Source: Geothermobacter hydrogeniphilus
GTDB taxonomy: Bacteria; Desulfobacterota; Desulfuromonadia; Desulfuromonadales; Geothermobacteraceae
Direction of reading: 5' to 3'
Assembly (NCBI RefSeq): GCF_002898515.1
Contig: NZ_PPFX01000028.1
Span: 1 to 54,294, forward strand
DNA: 54,294 nucleotides
Below are positions 27,925-37,700 of the stretch, piece after piece. How positions within the stretch are numbered: position 1 is the stretch's first letter; every line of letters begins with the position of its first letter. The notes under the pieces were generated by a model, which searched no databases, was not told where the DNA came from, and saw only the letters and a list, made by a program, of their open reading frames with translations. The translations under genes and the position numbers were made by a program.

Positions 27925-29841
27925 TCAATGGTATTGGCGACATTCATCATTGACGAAGTCGATAAATGCATCGGGCGTCATGGGCTCAAGACTTTTTCCG
28001 TTACGGAACCGCGGAGCAACCAGCCCGTTTTCCATTTCGCGATCTCCGACAACCAGCATGTAGGGAACCTTCTCTACCTGAGCCTCACGGATTTTAAAGC
28101 CGAGCTTTTCATTACGCAAGTCCTTTTTTACCCGAATCCCGGCATTTAACAACTGTTGATAGACCTTTTCGACATATTCGGCCTGATTGTCGGTGACATT
28201 GACGACCACAGCTTGAACAGGAGCAATCCAGAGCGGGAAATTTCCGGCATAATGTTCGATCAGCACGCCGATAAAACGTTCAATGGCGCCGAGGATGACA
28301 CGGTGCACCATGACCGGGCGATGTTTTTCGCCATCTGCGCCGATATAATGCAGGTCAAACCGTTCCGGCAGGGTAAAATCACACTGAATGGTGGCACACT
28401 GCCAACGTCGGTCGAGAGCATCTTTGAGCTTGATGTCGATCTTGGGGCCGTAAAAAGCACCGTCGCCTTCGTTGATTTCGTAGGGCAGCCCGGAATCATC
28501 GAGGGCACTTATCAGGGCCGCAGTGGCAAGTTCCCAGGCCTCGTCCGAACCGATCGACTTCTCCGGGCGGGTGGAAATTTCCATCTCGTACTCGAAACCG
28601 AAAATCCCCATGACGTCACGCACGAAAGTCAGGACACCCTTGATTTCAGCATCCAGTTGCTCCGGGGTGCAGAGGATATGGGCATCATCCTGGGTAAAAC
28701 CACGAACGCGCAGCAGACCATGCAGGACCCCGGACTTCTCATGCCGATGCACCAGCCCCAACTCAAAATAACGTTGGGGAAGATCCCGGTAAGAGCGGAT
28801 CTTCGACTTGTAGATCAGCATGTGAGCCAGGCAGTTCATCGGCTTGATGCCGTAGCTCTGCTCATCAACCTCGGTGAAGTACATGTTTTCCCGGTAATTC
28901 TCGTAATGCCCCGAGGTCTTCCACAATTCGGTGCGCAGGATCTGCGGTCCCTGAACAATGTCATAACCACGCCGCAGATGTTCTTTGCGCTCGAAATCTT
29001 CCAGCAGGGTTCGCAGCAGCGCCCCCTTGGGGTGCCAGATCACCAGTCCGGCGCCGGCTTCCTCGCTGAAGGAGAAAAGGTCAAGTTCCCGGCCAAGCTT
29101 GCGATGATCGCGCTTGCGCGCCTCTTCGAGACGATTCAGATAGCTTCGCAGGTCTTTCTTGTTGGGAAAAGCCGTCGCGTAAAGCCGTTGCAGCATAGCG
29201 TTTTTTTCGTCGCCACGCCAATAGGCACCGGCCACGCTGGTCAGCTTGAAAGCCTTGATCAGACCGGTCGACGGCAGGTGCGGACCGCGGCAGAGATCGA
29301 CAAAATCCCCCTGGCGATAAAGGGAAACGGTCGGCTGGTCCAGGTCCTCGATCAGCTGAACCTTGTAATCCTCCCCCATCGCGCGGAACAGTTCAATCGC
29401 CTCTTCACGGCTGACCACCGAACGTTCGATCGGCAGGTCCGCCCTGGCGAGTTCTTCCATCTTCTTTTCTATCAGCTCGAATTCTTCAGGCGTAAAGGTG
29501 TGCTTGTCACTGAAAAAGTCGTAATAGAAACCATTCTCGATCGCCGGGCCGATGGTCACCTGGACATCTTGTCCGAACAGCTCCTTGACCGCCTGCGCCA
29601 TCAGATGAGCGGTCGAATGCCGATAAACCTCAAGCCCGTCGGCGGAATCGAGAGTCACAATCTCCAACCGGCAGTCAGCGTCGAGCGGCGTACTCAAATC
29701 GCTCAGGACTCCATCAATCCGCGCGGCAACAGATCTCCGCGCGAGACCTTCCGCAATCGAGCGGGCCACGTCCAGCGGGGTCTGCCCACGGGGTACTTCC
29801 TTGCGACTTCCATCCGGTAATTCGACCTGAACGACACTCAT
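27925..29841 (-). CDS. thrS: Threonyl-tRNA synthetase
   Basis: This 638-residue class II synthetase has an N-terminal TGS domain ([21 protein letters not shown]), the editing domain with [15 protein letters not shown], the catalytic core ([21 protein letters not shown]; zinc Cys in [12 protein letters not shown]) and the anticodon domain ([19 protein letters not shown]). The start at 29841 gives the standard N-terminus MSVVQVEL with GGGAG upstream; a start at 29868 was rejected. A perfect CCTGAATCC/GGATTCAGG palindrome sits in its short leader. It heads the thrS-infC-rpmI-rplT operon. Confidence 0.97.
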   Translation of the reverse strand: MSVVQVELPDGSRKEVPRGQTPLDVARSIAEGLARRSVAARIDGVLSDLSTPLDADCRLEIVTLDSADGLEVYRHSTAHLMAQAVKELFGQDVQVTIGPAIENGFYYDFFSDKHTFTPEEFELIEKKMEELARADLPIERSVVSREEAIELFRAMGEDYKVQLIEDLDQPTVSLYRQGDFVDLCRGPHLPSTGLIKAFKLTSVAGAYWRGDEKNAMLQRLYATAFPNKKDLRSYLNRLEEARKRDHRKLGRELDLFSFSEEAGAGLVIWHPKGALLRTLLEDFERKEHLRRGYDIVQGPQILRTELWKTSGHYENYRENMYFTEVDEQSYGIKPMNCLAHMLIYKSKIRSYRDLPQRYFELGLVHRHEKSGVLHGLLRVRGFTQDDAHILCTPEQLDAEIKGVLTFVRDVMGIFGFEYEMEISTRPEKSIGSDEAWELATAALISALDDSGLPYEINEGDGAFYGPKIDIKLKDALDRRWQCATIQCDFTLPERFDLHYIGADGEKHRPVMVHRVILGAIERFIGVLIEHYAGNFPLWIAPVQAVVVNVTDNQAEYVEKVYQQLLNAGIRVKKDLRNEKLGFKIREAQVEKVPYMLVVGDREMENGLVAPRFRNGKSLEPMTPDAFIDFVNDECRQYH

Positions 29842-29857
29842 CTCAATTTCTCCCTTA

Positions 29858-29877
29858 CCTGAATCCACGGATTCAGG
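29858..29877. repeat. End-only palindrome of the dispersed element, in the thrS leader
   Basis: CCTGAATCCACGGATTCAGG consists of the two ends of the dispersed element joined with nothing between them. It lies 17 bases before the thrS ATG, so it is probably in the 5' untranslated region, where it would form a nine-pair hairpin just upstream of GGGAG. It is either an excision or deletion footprint or a chance palindrome; the identity of both halves to the element ends favours the former. Confidence 0.6.
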
Positions 29878-29884
29878 CTATAAC

Positions 29885-29910
29885 GAAAAAAGGCATCGAA
29901 AGATGCCTCG
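29885..29910 (-). terminator. Terminator after tRNA-Val
   Basis: On the minus strand AGGCATC, a 4-base loop and GATGCCT are followed by TTTTT. It lies about 25 bases after the tRNA-Val 3' end and before thrS. It leaves only about 44 bases in which a separate thrS promoter could fit. Confidence 0.85.
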
Positions 29911-29935
29911 GTTTCGTCGGAGCCGGTGATGTAGG

Positions 29936-30010
<75 letters not shown>

Positions 30011-30035
30011 ACATGTGCCCGTCAACGCCGGAAAC

Positions 30036-30064
30036 TTTTAACAAATCCCGATGAAACCTGTCAA
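30036..30064 (-). promoter_or_regulatory. Sigma-70 promoter for tRNA-Val
   Basis: On the minus strand a perfect -35 TTGACA (30064-30059) and TTAAAA (30041-30036) are 17 bases apart. The predicted transcription start is about 20 bases before the mature tRNA 5' end. Confidence 0.7.
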
Positions 30065-30271
30065 GCCTTTTCTTGTGTTTTCCATAACCGCAATCGGCGA
30101 CTCAGTCCACCCCCAATTTTCTCCAGGGAATCGCCGCAGATCGCAACGGTGGCGAAAGACCGGTGATAGATTACCACAAAAGTGAACAGCCGACAGCAAA
30201 TTGTCCAAGCCGACGGCTTTTACAGGTTTTTTCTTGCCAACCGACAAAGCCTTGGTTAGCTTGAACTACAA

Positions 30272-30433
30272 CCTGAATCAGGGAACCCCTTGTCGGCGGA
30301 TAGCACAAGCCATTGATCTGTCTGAGTTTCCCAATAATCACCAGCGAACCTATGGGTACGCTTCAGATTTTTGGAAACCTCATCCAGACCAAGCACTTGT
30401 ACTCTCCATCCAACCGGAGCTCGCTGATTCAGG
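30272..30433 (-). repeat. Dispersed palindromic element, copy D
   Basis: This 162-bp copy has ends CCTGAATC and GATTCAGG, extended here by AA and TT. The inner arms read AATAATCACCAGCG and, across the stem, CAGATTTTTGG. The core GCGAACCTATGGGTACGC is one base from copy A. The flanks do not show an exact direct repeat. It lies between tRNA-Val and the acyl-CoA synthetase gene, upstream of both. Confidence 0.85.
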
Positions 30434-30450
30434 TTCAACGAAAACCAATC

Positions 30451-30481
30451 CCTGAATAAAGTGTGAGCCCACGGATTCAGG
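30451..30481 (-). repeat. 31-bp end-only derivative of the dispersed element
   Basis: CCTGAAT at 30451 and GATTCAGG ending at 30481 enclose only 16 bases (AAAGTGTGAGCCCACG). It lies 17 bases after copy D and 20 bases before the acyl-CoA synthetase start, so it probably lies in that gene's leader. Confidence 0.5.
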
Positions 30482-30500
30482 ACGACCAAGGGAGGTTAGG

Positions 30501-32351
30501 GTGCAGACCATCGATCAACTGATTGCCGACAGTTGCGAGAGGCATGCCGAGCGTGTTGCTCTCCGACACAAAACAGCCGGGCAGTGGCAGTCGACCAGTT
30601 ACCGCCAGCTCTGGGAGTTGGCCACCAGGGCCGCCAGCGGCCTGACAGGCAAGAAACTCAAGGTTGGCGAACACGCGGCCCTGATAGCGCCGGCGTCACC
30701 ACGCTGGATCGCGGCCTATCTGGGGATCCTGCGCAGCGGCGGGGTCGCGGTGCCGATCGACAAGGAATTGAAAGCCTCGGAACTGCGCCATGTCCTCTCG
30801 GACAGTGAAGCGCGGGTGCTTTTTACCGAGCAGAGCTATCTGGAAACCATCCAGGAAATCCTCGATGACCTGCCGAAACTGGAAAAAATTATCCTGCTCG
30901 ACGGCGATCCGGGAATCAGCTGCGACAACAGCCCCATTGAAGAACTGGTTGATACCTGGAAATCCCTGGTCGAACAGTTCAAGATCCCGCAAGAGGATGC
31001 TTCCCGGCTGGAAAGCATGGCCCGCAAGGCACAGCAACTGATGACCGGAGCAAGCGGCACCAGTCATCGAAGGAAAAGCGACATCGACTACTTTGCCCCG
31101 CAACGGGCCAACCTGGCCAAGCTGGTCAAATCCGGCCGCCTGATCGCTTTCGATGATCTCGAGCCCAACCGGAAACTTCCGGAGAATCCGCGTCGCGCCG
31201 AAGATACAGCTGTTATTCTCTATACCTCGGGCACCACCGGCCAATCCAAGGGGGCCATGCTCAGCCACGCCAATATAGTTTCCAACATCCAGGCAGCGGT
31301 CAAACATTTTCAGCTCGACGAAGACATGAGCACGCTCTCCTTCCTGCCCATCAACCATGTTTTCGAACAGGTCTGCGGCATTCTACTCCCCCTGTCCCTG
31401 GGCGGGCACATCTCTTTTGCTGAATCGCTCAAGAAGCTGGGAGAGAACCTGGCCGAAGTGAAACCGAGCTTCCTCCTCGGGGTGCCGGCGGTCTATCGAC
31501 TGGTGCTTGATCGCATCTATCGCAAGATCAACAGCCAGCCCCTCTCGAAATTCTTGTACAGCAACACCCTGACCCGCCCCATCGTCGCCCGCAAGGTGCG
31601 CAAGTCGGTCGGCGAGAACACCACTTTCGTCAGCGGTGGTGCCGCCCTCGACCCGGACATCGCCCAGGGCTATCTCGCCCTCGGCCTTAAGCTGTTCCAG
31701 GGCTACGGCATCACCGAGACCTCCCCGGTGATCGCTGCCGAATCTCCCACGGTTCGCAAAATCGGCACCGTCGGCCATCTGTTTGAAGGCGTTCAGGTCC
31801 GTATCGATCAACCCAACTCAGAGGGTGTCGGGGAGATCGTCGTCAAGGGCCCCAATGTCATGCAGGGATATTACAAACGTCCCGAAGCTACGGCCGAAGT
31901 CCTTCAGGACGGCTGGTATCGTACCGGAGATCTCGGCAAACTCGAAGACGGCTACCTGTCGATCTGCGGCCGTTGCAAAAACCTGATCGTCACTCCGAAC
32001 GGCAAAAACGTCTATCCCGAAGAAGTGGAGAACGAATTGCTGAAAAGCCCCTACATCGCCGAAGTCATGGTTTACGGGCACAAAGTCAGCCAAACCGCCG
32101 AGGAGGTTTATGCCGTCATTTTTCCTGACCAGGAACAACTTGACAACTACCAGCGGCAACAGAAGAAACCGCGCATGAGTCCTGCCGAGGTCGAAGCCCT
32201 GATCCGCGGGGAGGTTCTGAAGGCCGGGAAACAGCTGGCCGATTACAAGCGGGTGAAGAAATTCACCCTGCGGGAAGATGAATTCCCCAAGACAACAACC
32301 CGCAAAATCAAGCGCTACGTGGTTGAACCCCAGATCGAGACCAACGAATAA
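30501..32351 (+). CDS. Long-chain acyl-CoA synthetase (AMP-binding)
   Basis: This 616-residue ANL-family enzyme activates fatty acids to acyl-CoA through an acyl-adenylate. The ATP loop is AVILYTSGTTGQSKGAMLSHANI; other signatures are GYGITETSPVIA, WYRTGDLGKLEDGYLSICGRCKNLIV and the C-terminal lysine region TTRKIKRY. It belongs to the long FadD/ACSL type. The start is GTG at 30501 with GGGAGG six bases upstream. It stops just before a bidirectional terminator and faces fadL. With fadL and the lipase it could process exogenous fatty acids. The exact chain length is not readable from sequence. Confidence 0.9.
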   Translation: MQTIDQLIADSCERHAERVALRHKTAGQWQSTSYRQLWELATRAASGLTGKKLKVGEHAALIAPASPRWIAAYLGILRSGGVAVPIDKELKASELRHVLSDSEARVLFTEQSYLETIQEILDDLPKLEKIILLDGDPGISCDNSPIEELVDTWKSLVEQFKIPQEDASRLESMARKAQQLMTGASGTSHRRKSDIDYFAPQRANLAKLVKSGRLIAFDDLEPNRKLPENPRRAEDTAVILYTSGTTGQSKGAMLSHANIVSNIQAAVKHFQLDEDMSTLSFLPINHVFEQVCGILLPLSLGGHISFAESLKKLGENLAEVKPSFLLGVPAVYRLVLDRIYRKINSQPLSKFLYSNTLTRPIVARKVRKSVGENTTFVSGGAALDPDIAQGYLALGLKLFQGYGITETSPVIAAESPTVRKIGTVGHLFEGVQVRIDQPNSEGVGEIVVKGPNVMQGYYKRPEATAEVLQDGWYRTGDLGKLEDGYLSICGRCKNLIVTPNGKNVYPEEVENELLKSPYIAEVMVYGHKVSQTAEEVYAVIFPDQEQLDNYQRQQKKPRMSPAEVEALIRGEVLKAGKQLADYKRVKKFTLREDEFPKTTTRKIKRYVVEPQIETNE

Positions 32352-32370
32352 AAAAAACCGGACACCGCCC

Positions 32371-32415
32371 AAAAAACAACCCCGAGGACCAACCGGCACT
32401 CGGGGTTGTTTTTTT
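32371..32415. terminator. Bidirectional terminator between the acyl-CoA synthetase and fadL
   Basis: A 12-bp stem, AACAACCCCGAG / CTCGGGGTTGTT, is preceded by an A run and followed by a T run (32409-32415), so it can end transcription from both convergent genes. Confidence 0.9.
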
Positions 32416-32432
32416 CTTCAGAAAGGATGGAT

Positions 32433-33806
32433 TCAGAAACTGTAGGTCAGCTGCAAACTGGCTATATCGACCGTGTTGTCGAAGGTTCCAACCAGGTCGC
32501 CGCGGAAGAAGTTTTCACCGGTGGGATCAAGCCCGGCCCGTTTATTGATATCGGCATCCTTGACAAAAAGGTGGGTGTAGGCAAAGTCAAGCTTGAAAGC
32601 TTCATTGAGACGATAGCCGAAGCCACCTGCAAGCCAGATACGATCCTCACCCGGAATCCGCGGCGTGCGATACTCCGGGCTCGGAATCGGGGTCTGATCG
32701 TAGGCAACTCCGAAACGCAGGTCCATTTTATCATTGAGACTGTAGGTCGCGCCAAGCGACAGCCGCCAGCTGTCTTCCCAGTTTTCGGTGGTGACATTAT
32801 CCTGCAGACCGTTGGCAAACACGACCCGCAACTCATCAAAGGAACTCCAGAACGTCACCGTGGCGTCGGCCATGATCGCCAACCGCGGCGTGCAGCGGTG
32901 ATAGACGCTCATCGAAACGTTCGCCGGAAGACTGATGTCGGCCGAGGCATTGGTGTCGGCAAAGTTTTTCGACTTAAGCAGGGCAATCTGGGCCGCGCTC
33001 AAGTTGCCGTACTCGAACCTCGCATCCCCCTTCGCAGTGTAGTTGACCTGGGAACGGTAATGAATACCAAGGCGGGTATTTTCATCAGCCTCGTACAATA
33101 TGCCGATATTGTACGTGTAGGCCCAGTCATCCGCCTCCAGAACCGAAAAACCATCATTCTGGGTCGGGATGCCGCCGGCGGCGGCCATGAGGATACTGCC
33201 GAAATCGACCGCCGAACTCAACTCGGCATCAATCTGCTGGGCACTGACGCCAAGGGCGACGCTGAAATGGTCATCAACCTTGTAGGCGACGGCAGGGTTG
33301 ATATTGATGGTCTGAACATCCGATTTGACGGCGTGATAACGACCGACCCAATCCCTGTCCCACTCGGTGACCAGTCCGAAGGGAGCATTGACTCCGATAC
33401 CGAAGGCCCAGGGAGTATTTTCCGGATTGTAGACATAGTACAGATTCGGGACGATGGCGTTCTCGCCGCCATCATCGGTTGAACCGGCAATGGGAACAGG
33501 CCCGGGAAGTCCGGGAATCGAGGGAAATGCCGCAGAAAAATCCGCGGTCTGTGCTTCACCGGAAAAGTCTGATCGCGGGATGATGAAATGGGTCCCGACC
33601 ACCACCTGTTGTCCCTTGATGCGCGTCATCCCCGCCGGGTTGAAAAAGACCGTGGTGGCATCTTCAGCCGTGGCCGCCACACCGGCAAACGCATTACCGA
33701 GACCGGTAACACTCTGCTCAATAATCGCGAATCCGGCTGCGAAAGATGTCCCCGCTGTGATCAGGACCAGGGACAAACCCGTGATGAATACTCGCGCGAA
33801 TCTCAT
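32433..33806 (-). CDS. fadL: FadL/TodX-family outer-membrane fatty-acid transporter
   Basis: This 457-residue outer-membrane beta-barrel imports long-chain fatty acids or other hydrophobic compounds. It has a signal peptide (MRFARVFITGLSLVLITAGTSFA) and then the family N-terminus GFAIIEQSVTGLGNAFAGVAATAEDATTVFFNPAGMTRI, including the conserved NPAGM. It ends in the C-terminal aromatic SLQLTYSF for barrel assembly. The ATG at 33806 has AAGGAGG; a start at 33893 is unsupported. It is divergent from the VolA-like lipase gene and convergent with the acyl-CoA synthetase. Confidence 0.93.
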   Translation of the reverse strand: MRFARVFITGLSLVLITAGTSFAAGFAIIEQSVTGLGNAFAGVAATAEDATTVFFNPAGMTRIKGQQVVVGTHFIIPRSDFSGEAQTADFSAAFPSIPGLPGPVPIAGSTDDGGENAIVPNLYYVYNPENTPWAFGIGVNAPFGLVTEWDRDWVGRYHAVKSDVQTININPAVAYKVDDHFSVALGVSAQQIDAELSSAVDFGSILMAAAGGIPTQNDGFSVLEADDWAYTYNIGILYEADENTRLGIHYRSQVNYTAKGDARFEYGNLSAAQIALLKSKNFADTNASADISLPANVSMSVYHRCTPRLAIMADATVTFWSSFDELRVVFANGLQDNVTTENWEDSWRLSLGATYSLNDKMDLRFGVAYDQTPIPSPEYRTPRIPGEDRIWLAGGFGYRLNEAFKLDFAYTHLFVKDADINKRAGLDPTGENFFRGDLVGTFDNTVDIASLQLTYSF

Positions 33807-34042
33807 GACACCTCCTTGGAATGAAAAAACATGGTGAGAAATCTTAGCCCTGCGGAAACTGTGTGGCAAGAATAAAAAACCGTTTTGGCTCACGATCCAC
33901 CCTGAACGGGCAGATCGCGGGTCAAAGTCGCACTTGCCGCAACTCTCCCCTAAATAACGTCCTAACGTTCCTATTTTTTAACATTCTTTCCCGGAATATC
34001 AAGAAAAAGGGCAAATCATGCCATCCAGCCGCAAATCGCCGC

Positions 34043-34071
34043 TTGACAATGTCCTGACCGAGCGATTGAAT
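34043..34071 (+). promoter_or_regulatory. Possible promoter of the lipase gene in the fadL-lipase divergent region
   Basis: TTGACA (34043-34048) lies 17 bases before TTGAAT (34066-34071), which is a weak -10. The whole divergent space 33807-34119 (313 bases) contains no gene that I can support. It has an AT-rich stretch with a repeated AACGT (TAACGTCCTAACGTT, about 33956-33970) that could be an operator. Confidence 0.35.
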
Positions 34072-34119
34072 ATAAATTCTGAAACAATGTTTATTTTCCC
34101 TGAACAGAGGAGGACTAAA

Positions 34120-36144
34120 ATGGTTGTTCACCTGAGGAACGGGTTGTTGCTGCTCGCTCTGACCCTTTCGCTGGCAGCCTGTGGCGGCGACAGCGGCAAC
34201 ACTCAAACCGGAAGCAATGCACTCCTGACAGAGGGCGGCACCCCGATTGTTTACGCCCAGCTTGACGCCACCACTCTCCCGCTTCCCAATGATGTCACCT
34301 GGGCCGCCGACGGCGACCCGAGGGTGGACCTGCCGCTCGCCAATGACGGCTCCGATCTCGACCAGCTCAAACAGTTGATCAATGCCCAGCCGAACCTGCT
34401 CGGCCTGTCACCCAACATGTTCCTGACCCTGCCGCTGACCGGAACGGTCGACAGTTCAACCCTCGACCTGCTGATCTTCCGCACTGACGACCCGCAACTT
34501 CCGGCCCTGCTGACCGCTTTGGCGACCGGAGATACCGCCGGCGTCGGTGCGGCACTGGCACTGATGGAGTTCCGCGACCAGACTGATTTCATCATCCAGG
34601 ACGACTTCACTTCCGGCGTCATCAAGCTGTTGCCGAAGCAACCCTTCACTCCCGGTGCGGCCTACGTAGTGGTGGTCAAGAACTCACTGCTCGACAGCAA
34701 CGGTTATCCGGCGGCGTCCTCCTTCACCATGACGGCGCTGAAGTCGACCACCCCGTTTGACGCCACCTCACCCTTCTTCCCCTTTGAAAACCTGCGGGCC
34801 GCCTTCAATGATGGTCCACAGCCCCTGTTCGACATCATCGCCGGGGTCACCGCCGCCAAGACCGGAGCGCCCTGGACCCGGGACGACATCCTGGTCACCT
34901 GGACCTACCACACCGCCGACTACACGCTGTCCCTCACGCCGACCACAGCCGGGGCCGAGACTGTCGATTATCCCGGCGGGGTGGCCCCCTTCTCCCAGAC
35001 CACCGCTTCCCTCAAGGGGCTGAGCGCAATAACCACCAACAACAATCTGAGCTGGACCAACCCGGCGACCGGCACCGCGGAAACCGGCCCCGTCGGCATC
35101 CCGGCGGCAACCCTGCTGGCCGGCACCGGCATCCCGACCACCGACCTTGGCAACATCTACACAGGGACCTACGACAGCCCGCTGCTCGACCAGAGCGGCA
35201 TGACCACCGTCACTTTCCGGCTGACGGTTCCGACAACTGCCGGCCCCTGGCCGGTGGTGCTGTTCCAGCACGGCATCACCTCCAGCAAGGACGCCGCCCT
35301 GCCGATCGCCAACAGCCTGGCCCAGGCCGGCTACGCCACCCTCGCCATTGACGCCATCTTCCACGGCGAGCGCACCACCCCGGGGGCGGCCTCGGGAGAC
35401 GGATTCTTCACCACCAACCTGATCCAGGACCGGGCCAATCTCTACCAGGCGGCCATCGACCTGTGGGAAGCGGTCGATGTCATCACGGCCGGCATCGACC
35501 TGGACGGCGACACGGTTGCCGATCTGGACGCGACCAACATTCCGTTCATCGCCCATTCCCTGGGCTCAATCATCGGCTCGGTCTTCCTCTCCCAGGACAC
35601 CCGGGTCAGCAAGATGGTCCTTTCCAGCCCCTCGGCCATCCTCGTCAACGTCCTGGATGAGACCTCGCTGCCGACCATGCAGGCGCTGGTCTCTTCCCTG
35701 GGGTTCACTCCCGGCACCACCGAGTACTATGTTTTCCTCGACCTGGCCCAATGGCTGCTCGATCCGACCGATGCCACCTACAACGTCATCGGCGGAAATT
35801 CAGCCGCCAACCTGATGACCCTTTACGCCTTTGGCGATCCGATTGTCTCACCGGCTTCGAGCAAGGTCTTCCTGACAAACCTCGGGCTCGATCCGGCCGC
35901 TGCCGTTATCGTCGATCCCGACTCTGTCTCCACCGGCTTTCCCGGACCGGGCGACCTTACCTCCGGAGCCTACCAGTACGGTCTGAGCGGCAAACCGGTG
36001 ATTCACAGCTTCCTGCTCAGCCCGCTTTTCGATCCGGCGACCGAACCCTGGTACACCGGTTATTCCGCAACCGTCCAGGGCAACGCGACATTCGGTTCGC
36101 AGAGCCAGGTGGCCGGCTTTCTTGCCGGCGGTGGACCAGGCTAG
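34120..36144 (+). CDS. VolA/Pla-1-like surface lipase or lysophospholipase lipoprotein
   Basis: This 674-residue lipoprotein has a signal ending in LSLAACGGDSG. The N-terminal half matches the 'bacterial virulence factor lipase N-terminal' type (FDPTxxx-like repeats, DDPQLPALLTAL, ITTNNNLSW). The C-terminal half is an alpha/beta hydrolase with PWPVVLFQHGITSSKDAAL, YATLAIDAIFHGER and the nucleophile elbow PFIAHSLGSIIGS; the Ser lies in A-H-S-L-G instead of G-x-S-x-G. Vibrio VolA, in an operon with fadL, releases fatty acids from lysophosphatidylcholine at the cell surface. Here fadL is divergent. The start at 34120 follows AGAGGAGG. Confidence 0.8.
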   Translation: MVVHLRNGLLLLALTLSLAACGGDSGNTQTGSNALLTEGGTPIVYAQLDATTLPLPNDVTWAADGDPRVDLPLANDGSDLDQLKQLINAQPNLLGLSPNMFLTLPLTGTVDSSTLDLLIFRTDDPQLPALLTALATGDTAGVGAALALMEFRDQTDFIIQDDFTSGVIKLLPKQPFTPGAAYVVVVKNSLLDSNGYPAASSFTMTALKSTTPFDATSPFFPFENLRAAFNDGPQPLFDIIAGVTAAKTGAPWTRDDILVTWTYHTADYTLSLTPTTAGAETVDYPGGVAPFSQTTASLKGLSAITTNNNLSWTNPATGTAETGPVGIPAATLLAGTGIPTTDLGNIYTGTYDSPLLDQSGMTTVTFRLTVPTTAGPWPVVLFQHGITSSKDAALPIANSLAQAGYATLAIDAIFHGERTTPGAASGDGFFTTNLIQDRANLYQAAIDLWEAVDVITAGIDLDGDTVADLDATNIPFIAHSLGSIIGSVFLSQDTRVSKMVLSSPSAILVNVLDETSLPTMQALVSSLGFTPGTTEYYVFLDLAQWLLDPTDATYNVIGGNSAANLMTLYAFGDPIVSPASSKVFLTNLGLDPAAAVIVDPDSVSTGFPGPGDLTSGAYQYGLSGKPVIHSFLLSPLFDPATEPWYTGYSATVQGNATFGSQSQVAGFLAGGGPG

Positions 36145-36215
36145 TCATACCTGCCAGGTTCCCGAACGTTTAGCGGGAAACCTGGTTCCCTGACCTTCAA
36201 ACAGGCTTTTCAGAA

Positions 36216-36258
36216 CGACAAGGGCCCGCCATCTTCAAACGATGGCGGGCCCTTGTCG
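36216..36258. terminator. Terminator-like hairpin between the lipase and hom
   Basis: An 18-bp perfect stem (CGACAAGGGCCCGCCATC and its complement) encloses a 7-base loop, between two convergent genes. There is no adjacent T run, so ending by hairpin alone or with Rho is inferred. Confidence 0.65.
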
Positions 36259-36284
36259 CAGACAAATGAAAGAAAAAAGATCCG

Positions 36285-37598
36285 TCAGTCCAGGCTGCCC
36301 TCAATCCGAATCAGGTGGCTGGGTGACTGAACGATCTGCAACTGATCGATTTCCGCCAGGGCCGCGCGCATATCCTTTTCCGCAGCTTCATGGGTCATGA
36401 TGACAATCGGCACCGCGCCGTCATCACGCCGTTCGGGCTGAATCATCGAGGCGATACTGATGCGGTATTCTCCCAGCTTGCCGGAAATCGCCGCCAGCAC
36501 GCCAGGTTGGTCGACCGTGGTAAATCGCAGGTAATACTGACTGCAGATATCATCCATCGATCTGAGGGGCAGATCTTGCAGCGCGTCGGGGCGACAACCA
36601 TACCCATAAGAACGAGGTTCACCGTCCCCTCGTCCACTGCGGGCCAGCGACATTACATCACCGACCACGGCACTGGCGGTTGCGTTCATCCCGGCCCCGA
36701 GACCATACTGCATCACCGGACCGACAAAATCACCGGTGACCCGCACCGCGTTGAAGGCCCCGTCAACATCGGCCAGCGGATAGTGTTCCGGGATCATGGT
36801 TGGATGAACCCGTGCCTCGATGCTTCCGTTGTCATGCATCTTACCAATGGCCAGCAGCTTGATCTTATAGCCGAACTGGCGTGCGAACTGGATATCGAGA
36901 CTGGATATCGAACTGATGCCCTCGGCATAAATCTGCTTGAAATCAACCCTGGTGCCGAAACAGAGACTGACCAGCAGCGCAAGTTTGTGCGCGGTGTCAA
37001 TTCCTTCGATATCGAAAGTCGGATCGGCTTCAGCGTAACCGGCCTGTTGGGCATCCTTCAGAACAGCGGCAAACTCCTCCCCCTCGTTGGTCATGCGGGT
37101 CAGAATGTAGTTACAGGTGCCGTTGAGAATGCCGAAAATCGATTGAAACCGGTTGGCGCCGAGATTCTCCTTGAGCGAAGTGATAATCGGGATCCCCCCA
37201 CCAACCGAAGCCTCGAACATCACCTCAACCCCTTTGTCGGCGGCCGCGGCAAAGATTTCTTCACCATGAACGGCAAGCAACGCCTTGTTTGCCGTCACCA
37301 CATGCTTGCCGTTGGCAATCGCCTTGAGGACAAAACTGCGGGCGGGTTCATAACCGCCGATCAGCTCGATGACGACATCGATCTCGGGGTTGCTGAGGAC
37401 CTCTTCGGCGTCCGCGGTCAACAGCCCCTCTTCGAGCTTGACACCGCGATCCGTTTCAATGTCAAGATCGGCAATTTTGAGCAGCCTGACCGGGGCTCCG
37501 AGTCGATTCCTGATCACCTCGGCGTTCTGCTGCAACAACTTGACGACACCGGTACCGATGGTGCCGAATCCGAGTAATCCTACCTTGAGTTCTTTCAT
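36285..37598 (-). CDS. hom: Homoserine dehydrogenase
   Basis: This 437-residue enzyme reduces aspartate semialdehyde to homoserine for Thr and Met. It has an N-terminal Rossmann motif (VGLLGFGTIGTGVVKLL), the catalytic region (GGGIPIITSLKENLGANRFQSIFGILNGTCNYILTRM and EADPTFDIEGIDTAHKLALL), and a C-terminal ACT domain (YYLRFTTVDQPGVLAAISGKLGEYRISIASMIQ) that usually binds Thr for feedback. It is a single-function form with no aspartokinase fused. It ends the long minus-strand run. Confidence 0.97.
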   Translation of the reverse strand: MKELKVGLLGFGTIGTGVVKLLQQNAEVIRNRLGAPVRLLKIADLDIETDRGVKLEEGLLTADAEEVLSNPEIDVVIELIGGYEPARSFVLKAIANGKHVVTANKALLAVHGEEIFAAAADKGVEVMFEASVGGGIPIITSLKENLGANRFQSIFGILNGTCNYILTRMTNEGEEFAAVLKDAQQAGYAEADPTFDIEGIDTAHKLALLVSLCFGTRVDFKQIYAEGISSISSLDIQFARQFGYKIKLLAIGKMHDNGSIEARVHPTMIPEHYPLADVDGAFNAVRVTGDFVGPVMQYGLGAGMNATASAVVGDVMSLARSGRGDGEPRSYGYGCRPDALQDLPLRSMDDICSQYYLRFTTVDQPGVLAAISGKLGEYRISIASMIQPERRDDGAVPIVIMTHEAAEKDMRAALAEIDQLQIVQSPSHLIRIEGSLD

Positions 37599-37700
37599 TC
37601 CAGCCTCAATTGAGAGTTGTCCAAAATTCTTGCCAGGCGAACCTGGACACGTTTCAGCAAACTTGGAAAGGACGGTTTCAGGATCATCGTCCAGATCGGT

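Noticed and set aside
28156-29820. 554-codon open frame on the plus strand
   Set aside because: Antisense to thrS, whose motifs are complete; no independent start signal or domain.
34768-35556. 262-codon open frame on the minus strand, Gly/Val-rich
   Set aside because: Antisense to the lipase gene; composition reflects the complement of its codons.
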